Origin: Aureimonas fodinaquatilis
GTDB taxonomy: Bacteria; Pseudomonadota; Alphaproteobacteria; Rhizobiales; Rhizobiaceae
Length of the DNA: 64,000 nucleotides
Reading direction: 5' to 3'
Assembly (NCBI RefSeq): GCF_008369445.1
Contig: NZ_VTWH01000003.1
Location: forward strand, 310,001-374,000
In this document: piece by piece, positions 1 to 8,280 of the stretch
Layout of the letters: every line of letters begins with the position of its first letter
How positions within the stretch are numbered: the first letter of the stretch is position 1
Made by a program: the position numbers and the translations under genes
Notes under the pieces: model-generated
What the model saw: the letters and a program-made list of their open reading frames with translations, nothing else
Told to the model about the DNA's origin: nothing
Database searches by the model: none

Positions 1-2
1 TT

Positions 3-473
3 GTTGCACCGGTGTTTTGGGGCGTATTGCTGGGGCTGCCGGGAATTGCCGCCTATAAGGCCATCAACACGCTGGATTCGATGATTGGCCACCGCACCCC
101 ACGGCATGAGCAATTTGGCTGGGCGGCGGCGCGGCTGGATGATCTGGTGAATCTAATACCGGCTCGGCTGACGGGCCTTCTGTTCGCTGCCATGTCGCGC
201 AGACCCGGCACCAGCCTGTCCGTTATGTGGCGCGATGCGCCGGGGCACCGCTCGCCCAATGCCGGTTGGCCGGAGGCTGCCATGGCGGGTGCGCTGAATG
301 TGCGCCTGTCCGGGCCGCGTGTTTATGCCAGCCATCGGGTGGATGAACCATGGATTAACGAAAAAGCGCCAGATCCTGACGCTGCCGATCTGGCAGCAGG
401 ACTGGCGCTGTTTGTGCGGGCGATGATCCTGTTTTCGGCCATTCTGGCGGTCATCGCCATCTTAATCAGATAG
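3..473 (+). CDS. cobD: Cobalamin biosynthesis protein CobD/CbiB, C-terminal part (cut by window start)
   Basis: The reading frame is already open at the window edge, so only about the last 156 residues are seen; GTG at 12 is an internal Val codon. CobD/CbiB is an inner-membrane enzyme that attaches the aminopropanol arm to adenosylcobyric acid late in vitamin B12 synthesis. Visible family marks are the segment LPGIAAYKAINTLDSM followed by GHR and RLDDLVNLIPARL, then RSPNAGWPEAAMAGAL, all typical of this family. A hydrophobic C-terminal helix ends the protein. It ends two bases before the convergent flavin reductase gene and has no evident link to the catabolic genes that follow. The full length cannot be judged. 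Confidence 0.93.
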   Translation, partial: VAPVFWGVLLGLPGIAAYKAINTLDSMIGHRTPRHEQFGWAAARLDDLVNLIPARLTGLLFAAMSRRPGTSLSVMWRDAPGHRSPNAGWPEAAMAGALNVRLSGPRVYASHRVDEPWINEKAPDPDAADLAAGLALFVRAMILFSAILAVIAILIR

Positions 474-475
474 CA

Positions 476-943
476 TCAGGCAACTTTGGCAAAATTGCCG
501 GCATGGAACACAAGCGGTGTTGCTTCAGAACTGGTCATGCGCAGAATTTCACCGACAATAATTTCATGGTCGCCCCCGGGATAGCGGTGTGCCACCCGGC
601 ATTCCAGATGTGCCATCGCGCCGGAAATCAGCGGCATGCCGTGGTCGCCATGAAGGGTATCCACCCCGGCAAATTTGTCTTCTGCTGGCCGGGCAAAGCT
701 CATGGCTACGTCCTGTTGATGCTCTGCCAGTATGTTCACGCCGAAATGGTCACTCTGGCGAAACAGCGTCAGGCTCGGTGCCTTAAGCGCAAGGCTCCAC
801 AAAATCAGCGGCGGGTCCAGCGAAACGGTGTTGAAGGAATTGGCCGTAACACCGGCGCGCTGGCCATCGGCTGTCTGCACCGTCATCACCGTGACACCCG
901 TAACAAAACGGCCCAGAATTGAACGGTACTCACGCGCATCCAT
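476..943 (-). CDS. Flavin reductase domain protein (FMN/FAD reductase partner of monooxygenases)
   Basis: About 155 residues, the usual size for the small reductases (HpaC, RutF, NtaB types) that reduce free flavin with NAD(P)H and hand it to a partner oxygenase. Family features seen are MDAREYRSILGRF, GVTVMT, GVTANSF, the stretch LILWSL and, near the end, HLECRV with GDHEIIVGEI. I chose ATG at 943, which has GGAGA eight bases upstream, over GTG at 970. The gene is divergent from the LysR gene at 1080. Two candidate partners lie nearby: the LLM monooxygenase at 2108 and the acyl-CoA-dehydrogenase-type monooxygenase at 6996. Which one it serves cannot be told from sequence. Confidence 0.88.
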   Translation of the reverse strand: MDAREYRSILGRFVTGVTVMTVQTADGQRAGVTANSFNTVSLDPPLILWSLALKAPSLTLFRQSDHFGVNILAEHQQDVAMSFARPAEDKFAGVDTLHGDHGMPLISGAMAHLECRVAHRYPGGDHEIIVGEILRMTSSEATPLVFHAGNFAKVA

Positions 944-1079
944 AGCCAAATCTCCGTACAGAATTTTCACTGTCTGGTGAAACGCAGTCGCGCTTCAGTC
1001 TACCTTGTAAAAAATAATAGCCTTCCGGGATATTCAGCGGTAACGATAATATTTTAATATTGCGATCAGGTTTGCTGAT

Positions 1080-2018
1080 ATGATGAATTTGCGCCAGCTT
1101 ACCGCCTTTGTCGGCGTTTATGAAGAAGGCTCGTTCAACAAGGCAGGGCGGCGGCTGAATGCCACGCAGTCCGGCCTGTCGATGCAAATCCAGAACCTTG
1201 AAGATTCCGTGGGTATCAGTCTGTTTGATCGCTCGGTTCGCGGGGTTACGCCCACTCTGGCCGGCAGGCGGCTGTATGCACGGGCGGTCACCATTCTGCG
1301 GGATCTGGAAGAAGCCCGCTCCGAACTCAAGGCCATGGCAGGCGATATTGGCGGCCACATTCGCGTAGGGCTGATGCCAACATTCACACGCGGCATTCTG
1401 GCGCCCGTTCTGGCAGACTTCATGCGTTCCTTTCCCAATGTGGAAATGCAGGTGGTGGAATCCTACAGTGCGGTGTTGATGGAAGAAGTGGCCGCGGGCC
1501 ATGTGGATTTTGCCATTGTGCCTTGCTCTGCTCACCGGGAAGGGTTGCGGAGCAAGTATCTGGGCATCGAAACAGAGATGCTGGTCGCATCCGTATCGCA
1601 AGGCATGCCGCATCTCAGCCCGGCCGATTTTGCTGCGCTTGGGCCGCTGAAGCTGGCTTTGCCCGCACCGGGTAATGCCCGCCGCGACAGGTTTGAACAG
1701 TTTGCAGCGCTGCATGGTCTGAAAATCCAGACGATCATGGATATGGATGCGATGATCGCCACGCTGGAATTTACGGCCAATTCGGACTGGATGACCATTC
1801 TGCCGGCAACCATATGCCTGAACGATCTGGATGGTCAGTATCGAACCTTGCACCCCATTCTGAACCCGCCCTTGCGGGTGGAATATATGACGATTGAGCC
1901 GGCAAAAAGAGCACTGCCCCCGGCTGCGGCTTTGTTTCTGGAGCGGCTGGAAGAAGAGTTTCGCAAGGGGCAGGAGCTCTGGCGCCAGCACCTGGGTGAA
2001 TTACCGGGCAATCACTAA
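1080..2018 (+). CDS. LysR-family transcriptional regulator
   Basis: 312 residues, standard LysR length. The N-terminal winged helix-turn-helix is clear (MNLRQLTAFVGVYEEGSF, then the recognition-helix region ATQSGLSMQIQNLE and SLFDRS), followed by a periplasmic-binding-like effector domain from about residue 90. It is divergent from the flavin reductase across a 136-base AT-rich gap (944-1079) and lies just upstream of the LLM monooxygenase operon, the classic position for a LysR activator of the neighbouring genes. The effector is unknown; a substrate or intermediate of the oxygenase pathway is a reasonable guess. Confidence 0.95.
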   Translation: MMNLRQLTAFVGVYEEGSFNKAGRRLNATQSGLSMQIQNLEDSVGISLFDRSVRGVTPTLAGRRLYARAVTILRDLEEARSELKAMAGDIGGHIRVGLMPTFTRGILAPVLADFMRSFPNVEMQVVESYSAVLMEEVAAGHVDFAIVPCSAHREGLRSKYLGIETEMLVASVSQGMPHLSPADFAALGPLKLALPAPGNARRDRFEQFAALHGLKIQTIMDMDAMIATLEFTANSDWMTILPATICLNDLDGQYRTLHPILNPPLRVEYMTIEPAKRALPPAAALFLERLEEEFRKGQELWRQHLGELPGNH

Positions 2019-2075
2019 ACAAGATAGCGCATATCAGAAACTATCGTTTATTCTAACGCCAGCCGGCCCGGTAGC

Positions 2076-2102
2076 TTGTTCCGAAAACCGTTCGAGGAAC
2101 AA
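2076..2102 (+). promoter_or_regulatory. Stem-loop overlapping the ribosome binding site of the LLM monooxygenase gene
   Basis: TTGTTCC (2076-2082) pairs perfectly with GGAACAA (2096-2102) across a 13-base loop. The right arm covers most of the GAGGAAC stretch that serves as Shine-Dalgarno sequence for the ATG at 2108. This could damp translation of the first operon gene unless opened. The arms are short, so chance is possible. Confidence 0.4.
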
Positions 2103-2107
2103 AGACA

Positions 2108-3217
2108 ATGAAGCTGGGTTTTTTCACCATGCCGATCCATCCTCTGGATCGGGACTGGAGCGAAACTCTTCGGGAGGATCAGGAAGCGTTTCTGCTGGCA
2201 GATGAGCTGGGCTTTGCCGAAGCTTATGTGGGTGAACATGTTACCGACCAGGCAGAAAACATCACATCCTGCATGTTGTTCCTGGCCACTCTGGCCGGAC
2301 GCGTCAAACAGATGCGCCTGGGCACCGGCACAGTGAACCTGCCCAACACACACCCGGCGGCCGTTGCCGGCCAGATTGCCATGCTGGACCACCTTCTGGA
2401 AGGCCGCCTGAACTTTGGCATCAGCCCAGGCGGTTTGTTGTCGGACTCTGAAATTTTCGGGGTGCTCGACAATGATCGCAACGCCATGTTCCTGGAATCC
2501 ATCAATATGGTTCTGGACATCTGGTCCAAGGAGGCGCCCTACAACCTCAAGGGGCAGTTCTGGAACGTCACGACAGAACGCACCATTCTCCCGGACATTG
2601 GGCAGGGCATCGTCGGCAAGCCTTTGCAGCAGCCACACCCGCCCATTGTTGTCACGGCGGTAGCACCATTTTCCAAAGGCGTGACAGCGGCCGCTGCACG
2701 CGGCTGGGATCCGATTTCGGCAAACTTCCTGATGCCGCGCTGGGTGGCCACTCACAAGGATGCCTATGCGGAAGGTTGCAAGCAGGGCGGGCGGCCGGTT
2801 GATTTCAGCAATTGGCGCGTGGCGAAAAGCATCTTTGTGGCCGATGATGCAGAGACTGCGCGCAGCTATGCCAGAGACCCGGGCAGCCCCTATGTGTTTT
2901 ACTACAACCAGCTATTGACCAAACTGGTGAAAAACGGCCGTTCCAACCTGTTCAAGGAAGACCAGTCCATGCCCGACGAGGCGGTGACGCTGGACTATGT
3001 TCTCGACCGTCTGGTTATCCATGGCACACCCGAGATGGTTGCCGATCAGCTTTTGTCATTCCGTGAAACCGTGGGGCCGTTTGGCACATTGCTTTATGCG
3101 GGACACGACTGGAAAGACCCGGCGCTGGCGAAGAAATCGATGCGCCTTCTGGCTGAAAAAGTTCTGCCGATGGTCAATTCGGCAACGGGTGAGCGGCAGG
3201 AGGAAGCAGCGCAATGA
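2108..3217 (+). CDS. LLM-class flavin-dependent monooxygenase (bacterial luciferase-like)
   Basis: 369 residues. The fold is recognised from MKLGFFTMPIHP at the start, DELGFAEAYVGEH near residue 35, RLGTGTVNLPNTHP near residue 80, and AMLDHLLEGRLNFGISPG, all standard for group C flavoprotein monooxygenases; overall it looks closest to the limonene-monooxygenase-like branch. Such enzymes use reduced FMN and oxygen to hydroxylate, epoxidise or cleave a ring; a flavin reductase is encoded at 476-943. It starts an operon in which the next three genes overlap by four bases each (hydrolase, dehydrogenase, HbpS-like), so the oxygenated product is probably passed to them. Substrate unknown. Confidence 0.93.
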   Translation: MKLGFFTMPIHPLDRDWSETLREDQEAFLLADELGFAEAYVGEHVTDQAENITSCMLFLATLAGRVKQMRLGTGTVNLPNTHPAAVAGQIAMLDHLLEGRLNFGISPGGLLSDSEIFGVLDNDRNAMFLESINMVLDIWSKEAPYNLKGQFWNVTTERTILPDIGQGIVGKPLQQPHPPIVVTAVAPFSKGVTAAAARGWDPISANFLMPRWVATHKDAYAEGCKQGGRPVDFSNWRVAKSIFVADDAETARSYARDPGSPYVFYYNQLLTKLVKNGRSNLFKEDQSMPDEAVTLDYVLDRLVIHGTPEMVADQLLSFRETVGPFGTLLYAGHDWKDPALAKKSMRLLAEKVLPMVNSATGERQEEAAQ

Positions 3218-4032
3218 CGGCAATTCCCGTGAATGTGGGTGACACCCATCTGGCAACCTATCTGGATGGTGAGGAAGGCCGTCCGTGGCTGATCCTGTCC
3301 AACTCGCTGGCGGCCGACAGCCGCATGTGGGACGATCAGATCGCGACCCTGACGCGCACCCACCGTGTTATCCGCTATGACACTCGCGGCCACGGCCACA
3401 GCCCGGCTACGCCTGGCCCATATAGTTTTGACCTGCTCGTTTCCGACATGGTCGCAATTCTCGACCATTATGGTGCAGCGCGGGCTGATGTTCTTTCGTT
3501 GTCTCTGGGCGGCATGACCGCGCTGGGTCTGGCGCTGGCGCATCCGGACCGGGTTGGCTCGATGATTGTTTGCGACGCTCGTGCCGATGCGCCACAGCCT
3601 TTTGTCGATTCCTGGGATCAGCGCATTGCCGCAATTGAAAAGGGCGGCATGCAGAGCATTGTGTCTGGCACTCTGGAGCGCTGGTTTACGCCGCAGGGAC
3701 ATAAAAACCGCCCTCAGGCCGTGTCGCTTGCAGAAGATATGATTTTGCAGACTGACACGGTGGGCTATGCCGGTTGTGCAAAGGCCCTGAAAGGCCTGGA
3801 TTACCTGCGCCATCTCGGTGGGCTGCGTGCTCCTGTTCTGTATCTGGTTGGTGCGGAAGATACTGGCGCGCCCCGTCAGGCCATGGCGCAGATGGCCGAT
3901 GTCACACCCAATGGCCGGCTCATCGTTCTGCCGGATCTGGCCCATGTACCGAATATGGAAGATCCGCAGGCGTTCAATGCGGCCATTCAGGGCTGGCTGA
4001 CAGATGCGGCCAAGGTTGCAGGTCAATCATGA
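3214..4032 (+). CDS. Alpha/beta hydrolase (3-oxoadipate enol-lactonase-like)
   Basis: 272 residues with a full alpha/beta-hydrolase layout: RVIRYDTRGHGHS near residue 51, nucleophile elbow SLSLGG with Ser97, acid Asp216 in LVGAEDTG and base His244 in DLAHVPN. The first Gly of the usual G-x-S-x-G elbow is Ser95, a tolerated variation. The pattern and length resemble 3-oxoadipate enol-lactone hydrolases (PcaD) and RutD-like proteins. It overlaps the LLM gene upstream and the dehydrogenase downstream by four bases each, so it most likely hydrolyses a lactone or ester made by the oxygenase. Confidence 0.93.
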   Translation: MTAIPVNVGDTHLATYLDGEEGRPWLILSNSLAADSRMWDDQIATLTRTHRVIRYDTRGHGHSPATPGPYSFDLLVSDMVAILDHYGAARADVLSLSLGGMTALGLALAHPDRVGSMIVCDARADAPQPFVDSWDQRIAAIEKGGMQSIVSGTLERWFTPQGHKNRPQAVSLAEDMILQTDTVGYAGCAKALKGLDYLRHLGGLRAPVLYLVGAEDTGAPRQAMAQMADVTPNGRLIVLPDLAHVPNMEDPQAFNAAIQGWLTDAAKVAGQS

Positions 4033-4940
4033 GCCAGAACGGTAAGATTCGGGTCGGCATTGTCGGCCTGGGCATAATGGGTTCGGCCTATGCCAGCTTC
4101 CTGTGCCGGTCAGAGCATGAGGTTTATGGATTTGACGTGTCGCCGGACTCTCTGGCGGCATTTTCTGCAATGGGCGGGGTTGTTTGCAGTTCTCCGGCGG
4201 AGCTGGGCGCAAAATGCGACATCGTGCTGGTGGCTCTGGCGTCTCTCAAGGCGTTGGACGCCGCAGTGCTGGGCAATGACGGCCTTGTCGCCGGGCTGAA
4301 AGCCGGAGCCATTGTGTGCGAGATGGGCACATTGCCGCTCGATGCCAAGGAAAAGGTGCGTGACGCGCTGGCACCCAATGGCGTGGTTGTGCTGGATTGC
4401 CCGGTCAGCGGCACGGGTGCACAGGCGGCGAAGGGCGATCTGGTCATTTACGCCAGCGGTGACGAAGCGGCAGTGGAGCGGGCTCGGCCGGTTTTCAACA
4501 GCTTCTCGCGGGAGGTGCGTTTTGTCGGTCCATTCGGCGCGGGTATCAAACTGAAGTTCATCGCCAATCTTCTGGTGACCATTCACAATCTTGCCGCGGC
4601 GGAGGCATTTCTGCTGGCGCAGAAATCCGGGCTGGACCTGCAGATGGTTTATGAAGCCGTCGCGTCTGGGGCTGGTTCTTCGCGCATGTTCGAGGTGCGA
4701 GGGCCGCTGATGGTGGCAGACACCTACGAACCGGCGACCATGAAAATGGATGTCTATATGAAGGATCTGACCCTCATTCTTGACCATGCCCGGGATGTAC
4801 GCTGCCCGACACCGCTGATGTCTGCCAGCCTGCCTTACTATGTTGCAGCATTGGCAGAAGGAAGGGACAAGGAGGACACGGCGTCGCTGTTCGGTGTTCT
4901 TCAGCATATGGCTCAGCCAGCAGCAAAGGGGAAAAAATGA
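4029..4940 (+). CDS. NAD(P)-dependent oxidoreductase, 3-hydroxyisobutyrate dehydrogenase family
   Basis: 303 residues from ATG at 4029, which overlaps the hydrolase stop as ATGA. The N-terminal Rossmann fold shows GIVGLGIMGSAYA; the second part shows DCPVSGTGAQAAKG and GAGIKLKFIAN, the region holding the conserved catalytic Lys and Asn of beta-hydroxyacid dehydrogenases. These enzymes oxidise beta-hydroxyacids or, in some branches, reduce semialdehydes. Its place after a monooxygenase and a hydrolase suggests it oxidises the hydroxyacid released by ring opening. The open frame extends upstream to 3774, but that part lies inside the hydrolase gene and is not part of this protein. Confidence 0.93.
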   Translation: MSQNGKIRVGIVGLGIMGSAYASFLCRSEHEVYGFDVSPDSLAAFSAMGGVVCSSPAELGAKCDIVLVALASLKALDAAVLGNDGLVAGLKAGAIVCEMGTLPLDAKEKVRDALAPNGVVVLDCPVSGTGAQAAKGDLVIYASGDEAAVERARPVFNSFSREVRFVGPFGAGIKLKFIANLLVTIHNLAAAEAFLLAQKSGLDLQMVYEAVASGAGSSRMFEVRGPLMVADTYEPATMKMDVYMKDLTLILDHARDVRCPTPLMSASLPYYVAALAEGRDKEDTASLFGVLQHMAQPAAKGKK

Positions 4941-5371
4941 CCAGTCTGGATTTGTCGACGTCGGATCAGATTGCAGATGGCGTGCTTGCAGCGGGCAAAG
5001 CCCGGAGCGCCCAGCCGCTGACTGTGGCGGTGCTGGACGCCGGTGGCCATGTGGTCGTGATGAAGCGCGGCGACGGCAGCGGCATTCTGCGATGTGAAAT
5101 TGCTTATGGCAAAGCGTGGGGTGCGCTGGGCATGGGCCTGCCCAGCCGGGTGCTGGCACAACGGGCACCCAGCGCGCAGGGCTTTTTCACGGCCATCGCC
5201 AGCGCCTCGCAAGGGCGGTTGATACCTGTTCCGGGCGGGGTGCTTGTGCGCAATGCGCAAGGGCGCATTATCGGAGCGGTTGGCGTCAGTGGTGATACAT
5301 CCGACATGGACGAGGAATGCGCGGTTGAAGCAATTGCTGCAGCCGGACTGAAGGCGGATACTGGGGGGTAA
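4937..5371 (+). CDS. GlcG/HbpS-family heme-binding-like protein
   Basis: 144 residues, the normal size of the GlcG/HbpS family. The hallmarks are TVAVLDAGGHVVVMKR near residue 29, an AYGKAWGA helix, IPVPGGVLVRN, and IGAVGVSGDTSDMDEECA at the C-terminus. HbpS of Streptomyces binds heme and senses redox stress; most members sit in catabolic operons with no proven role. The gene overlaps the dehydrogenase stop by four bases and is followed two bases later by an SDR gene. No signal peptide is visible, so it is probably cytosolic. An accessory role in protecting or assisting the oxygenase is plausible but not shown. Confidence 0.9.
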   Translation: MTSLDLSTSDQIADGVLAAGKARSAQPLTVAVLDAGGHVVVMKRGDGSGILRCEIAYGKAWGALGMGLPSRVLAQRAPSAQGFFTAIASASQGRLIPVPGGVLVRNAQGRIIGAVGVSGDTSDMDEECAVEAIAAAGLKADTGG

Positions 5372-5373
5372 CT

Positions 5374-6105
5374 GTGAAAATTTCTCTGGACGGGCAAACG
5401 GCACTGGTCACCGGGGCGGGCCGTGGGCTTGGTCGCGCAATTGCACTGGCATTGGCCGAGGCCGGAGCCAGCGTTGTTGCCGTTGCGCGCACGGCAGATG
5501 ATCTGGAAAGTCTGGCGCAGGAAGGCGCCGGGCAAATCCAGCCGCTGGTTGCCGACGTGTTGGACACGGCATTTTACGCGCAGATCGAAGCGATGGAGCG
5601 GCTGGATATTCTGGTCAACAATGCTGGCGGCAACAAGCCAATGCCGATGGTGGATGTGGATGATGCCACGCTGGACTGGATGCTGGATCTGAATGTGCGA
5701 TCGGTTTTCAAAACGGCGCAGGCCGCCGCACGGCGTATGAGTGCGCAGGGCAGCGGTGTCATCATCAACATGTCTTCCCAGATGGGGCGGGTTGGTTCTC
5801 CGCGCAGAACGGTTTACTGCCTGTCAAAGCACGCGGTTGAAGGGCTGACAAAGGCCATGGCGGTGGAACTTGCACCCAGTGGCGTGCGGGTGGTTTCCGT
5901 GGCACCCACCTTTGTTGAAACGCCAATGACCAAAACCATGTTCAGCGATCCGGAATTTTCGCGCTTCGTGCTGGATCGAATACCGATGGGCAAGCTGGCA
6001 ACCGCGCAGGATGTGGCGGCGGCGGTGGTGTTCCTGGCGTCAAGGCAGGCCGGGCTGATCACCGGGGAAAGCCTGGCGATTGATGGTGGCTGGACGGCTC
6101 AATAA
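5374..6105 (+). CDS. SDR-family NAD(P)-dependent oxidoreductase
   Basis: 243 residues with all classical short-chain dehydrogenase marks: cofactor loop TGAGRGLG near residue 13, NNAGG near 83, an active-site serine region INMSSQMG, the catalytic Y-x-x-x-K as YCLSKH, and the C-terminal ITGESLAIDGGW. The start is GTG at 5374, two bases after the HbpS-like stop; no ATG gives a complete cofactor loop. It ends the five-gene operon begun by the LLM monooxygenase and converges on the TetR gene. It probably oxidises an alcohol intermediate or reduces a keto group of the same pathway. Confidence 0.93.
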   Translation: MKISLDGQTALVTGAGRGLGRAIALALAEAGASVVAVARTADDLESLAQEGAGQIQPLVADVLDTAFYAQIEAMERLDILVNNAGGNKPMPMVDVDDATLDWMLDLNVRSVFKTAQAAARRMSAQGSGVIINMSSQMGRVGSPRRTVYCLSKHAVEGLTKAMAVELAPSGVRVVSVAPTFVETPMTKTMFSDPEFSRFVLDRIPMGKLATAQDVAAAVVFLASRQAGLITGESLAIDGGWTAQ

Positions 6106-6165
6106 AGCCCATCTCGTTGAAAGGGTTCCGTTTCCGGCGGCAGGATAATGCGACAGAACAAAAAG

Positions 6166-6870
6166 TCAGGCCGGACCCGGTCCAGCGCTCGCAGGACTGT
6201 TAAACACTTCATGCGCTCCGGCCAGAAAGGTTCGGAGCGCATTGGCGATAACCTGCGATTTGTCGAGCGCGATTGGCAGCCCGTAAACCACTTTGCGCAC
6301 GCCATAGTAAAAAATCCCGCCATGCAACGTCCAGAACAGCTCCGTCTCTGCCGGGGCAGGCGGGCTGTCCGTTGTCAGCCCCAATTCGTGCCGCACCTCT
6401 CGCACAATTGGCACAAGAATAAGGTTCTCAACATTGGCAACGTAGCGGCTGTTGATGTCCACTCCGCGCAGACCGGCAAACATGTAGATGCGCAGCCATT
6501 CGGGCGTGAAAATCGTGTCGGTGTAGTCTTCGTAGAAGTTCTGCAGCCTCTCGCTCAGCGGCAGATCCCTGCCGCTGAGCATGGTTTCCCATTCTGCTTT
6601 CCAGCGATCAAGGTAGATCTCCTTGTAAACGGCAGCGATCAAATGCTCCTTGGAAGGAAAATACCGATAAAGCAGCGGTTGGGTAACATGCAGGCGTTGT
6701 GCAAGTTCACGTGTGCCTGCATCAAACCCGACCTCAGCAAACAGCTCCACGGCATTTCTCACAAACTCCTGATAGCGCTCTTCGGGCTTTATGCGCGCGC
6801 GCGCGCGGGGAGCCTTACCAGTGGATTTTGCCATTGGCTGAACAGTCGCCTCGCTTTTCTTCAATCGCAT
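6166..6870 (-). CDS. TetR/AcrR-family transcriptional regulator
   Basis: 234 residues from ATG at 6870, chosen because GGAG lies a few bases upstream; ATG at 6834 would give 222 residues, and the open frame beyond 6870 runs through a palindromic repeat and is unlikely to be coding. The TetR DNA-binding domain is clear: AVELFAEVGFDAGTRELAQRLHVTQ, then LLYRYFPSKEHL, written here as two contiguous parts. A basic leader (RARARIKPEE) precedes it. The C-terminal ligand domain is not recognisable. It lies downstream of, and probably controls, the flavin monooxygenase and VOC genes on the same strand or the convergent LLM operon. Confidence 0.93.
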   Translation of the reverse strand: MRLKKSEATVQPMAKSTGKAPRARARIKPEERYQEFVRNAVELFAEVGFDAGTRELAQRLHVTQPLLYRYFPSKEHLIAAVYKEIYLDRWKAEWETMLSGRDLPLSERLQNFYEDYTDTIFTPEWLRIYMFAGLRGVDINSRYVANVENLILVPIVREVRHELGLTTDSPPAPAETELFWTLHGGIFYYGVRKVVYGLPIALDKSQVIANALRTFLAGAHEVFNSPASAGPGPA

Positions 6871-6894
6871 ACCCACTCCATGCACCCGGACTTC

Positions 6895-6934
6895 AGCGCG
6901 TTTCAGTTGATCTCTCGATCTTCTGAAACGCGCT
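6895..6934. repeat. Palindromic intergenic repeat, copy 1 (GATC-N4-GATC core)
   Basis: AGCGCGTTTCAG (6895-6906) pairs perfectly with CTGAAACGCGCT (6923-6934); the centre is GATC-tctc-GATC flanked by TT on both sides. This is the most regular of five related elements in the window (others near 22830, 41571, 43903 and 59672). It lies between the stop of the monooxygenase gene and the start of the TetR gene. Such elements resemble the small mobile-like palindromes known from rhizobial genomes. Confidence 0.75.
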
Positions 6935-6995
6935 AACTTTATGATTTTTATTTCTTTATTGCCTTTGAGACTCTGCTGTTCCTGCAAAAAATGCT

Positions 6996-8207
6996 CTAGA
7001 CAGTGAAATTATCCGTGTCCATACCCACCGCAACACGGCCAAAAGCCGCCGTGGCCGCGTCGAGGCTGAAAGCGATGTGTGCGGCCACGCCATGCCCATC
7101 ACGAAAGCGCCGTTGCAGGGGATTGGAAAGATAAAGTGCTGCGCCGCCGCTTGCCGTAACAACCTCGTCCACCACATCCGTGCACAGCGTGGTTGCGTAA
7201 GCGAGGTCTCGGCGATAGGCCAGCTTGGTCTGGATATCCTCTATAGAACCTTTTTCCGCGTTGTACGTGGCTGTGTCGCAGATGTCCAACATCGTGCGTC
7301 TCGAGGCGGCCAGTCTGGCCCCGGAAACGCCGATGCGGATATGGGTGCTCTGCAACTCGCCCAGCTTCAGGCCGGTATAGCTGGATGAGCGGGTGGAAGA
7401 GCGATCCGTGTATTCGTCCAGTGCGGCCTCGGCATTGCCCAGCCCGACGCCGGAAAGAATGGCCGGAAACAATGCAAAAACCGGGATGCGGTAAAGCGGC
7501 GAGGCGTGGATGTGAGAGCCGGGCGTCGGGCCACCTTTCAGGTCGGCAGCCGATACGGTCATTTCTTCCGGTACAAAAACCTCATCGATCGCCACATCTT
7601 TTGACCCGGTGCCTTTAAGCCCCGTGGTGTGCCATGTGTCGATGATCTCATAGGCTGAGCGGTGGACGAGAAACACCCGGTAATCCGGTGCCTTGCCTTC
7701 TTCGCGCAGAATGCCGCTCAGCATGTTCCATTCACAGACATCCACCCCGGAGGAGAACGGCCAGCGACCCGAAAGCAGATAACCGCCCGGCGCGCGTTTG
7801 ACCTTGCCCGCCGGAAATATGAACGACGACCCGATCAGCGCATCCGGATCCTCATCCCAGATGCGGTTTTGGGCCGCTTCCGGAAACATTGCGAGCATCC
7901 AGTGATGGCTGGAAATATTGGTCAGGTTCCATGCGGTGGACGCACATCCGCGCGCCAGAATTGCGCCGATGGTGATCAGGGATTGATAGGGGCTTTCCGA
8001 GCCGCCAATTGCCCGCGGTTGCAGCATTCGGAAAAGACCGGTCGAGTGAAGGTCGGCCACATTTTCCGGTGAGAGCTGGCGCAATTCTTCAACATGCGCG
8101 GCTCTTTCCATAAGCGTGGGAACGAGTTCGTTGGCTCGCCCCTGCAATTCCTTGTAATCCGGCGGGCTGCTAGACCCTTGCGACCGGGCAGTTGCTTGGC
8201 TTGTCAT
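6996..8207 (-). CDS. Acyl-CoA-dehydrogenase-fold flavin-dependent monooxygenase (group D, HsaA-like)
   Basis: 403 residues from ATG at 8207, which has GGGAGG eight bases upstream. The protein has the acyl-CoA dehydrogenase fold but the character of the two-component oxygenases (HsaA, HpaB-like, IacA type): an N-terminal helical part with LSPENVADLHSTGLFRM, then IGGSE, the middle domain with GYLLSGRWPFSSGVD near residue 140, LKGTGSKDVAIDEVFVP near 190, and a helical C-terminus. Members use reduced flavin from a separate reductase to hydroxylate aromatic rings; the reductase at 476-943 could serve. The VOC gene lies just upstream on the same strand. Acyl-CoA dehydrogenase activity is less likely because no acyl-CoA genes accompany it. 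Confidence 0.87.
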   Translation of the reverse strand: MTSQATARSQGSSSPPDYKELQGRANELVPTLMERAAHVEELRQLSPENVADLHSTGLFRMLQPRAIGGSESPYQSLITIGAILARGCASTAWNLTNISSHHWMLAMFPEAAQNRIWDEDPDALIGSSFIFPAGKVKRAPGGYLLSGRWPFSSGVDVCEWNMLSGILREEGKAPDYRVFLVHRSAYEIIDTWHTTGLKGTGSKDVAIDEVFVPEEMTVSAADLKGGPTPGSHIHASPLYRIPVFALFPAILSGVGLGNAEAALDEYTDRSSTRSSSYTGLKLGELQSTHIRIGVSGARLAASRRTMLDICDTATYNAEKGSIEDIQTKLAYRRDLAYATTLCTDVVDEVVTASGGAALYLSNPLQRRFRDGHGVAAHIAFSLDAATAAFGRVAVGMDTDNFTV

Positions 8208-8280
8208 TTCATGCCTCCCATAATTTTCCGCTGGCAGATGCACATTCTGGCTTCACAGACCGGCTAATCCGGCGGAACTG

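Noticed and set aside
3774-4028. N-terminal extension of the 3-hydroxyisobutyrate-dehydrogenase-like protein
   Set aside because: The frame is open but overlaps the hydrolase gene; the conserved start of the Rossmann fold follows the ATG at 4029.
476-4032. Rut pathway for pyrimidine use (RutA LLM, RutF reductase, RutD hydrolase)
   Set aside because: LLM, flavin reductase and alpha/beta hydrolase are present, but RutC and RutB are not in the cluster, and the extra dehydrogenases and HbpS-like protein do not fit Rut.
6106-6165. Terminator between the convergent SDR and TetR genes
   Set aside because: The 60-base gap holds only short imperfect pairs around CCGTTTCCGG; no convincing hairpin.
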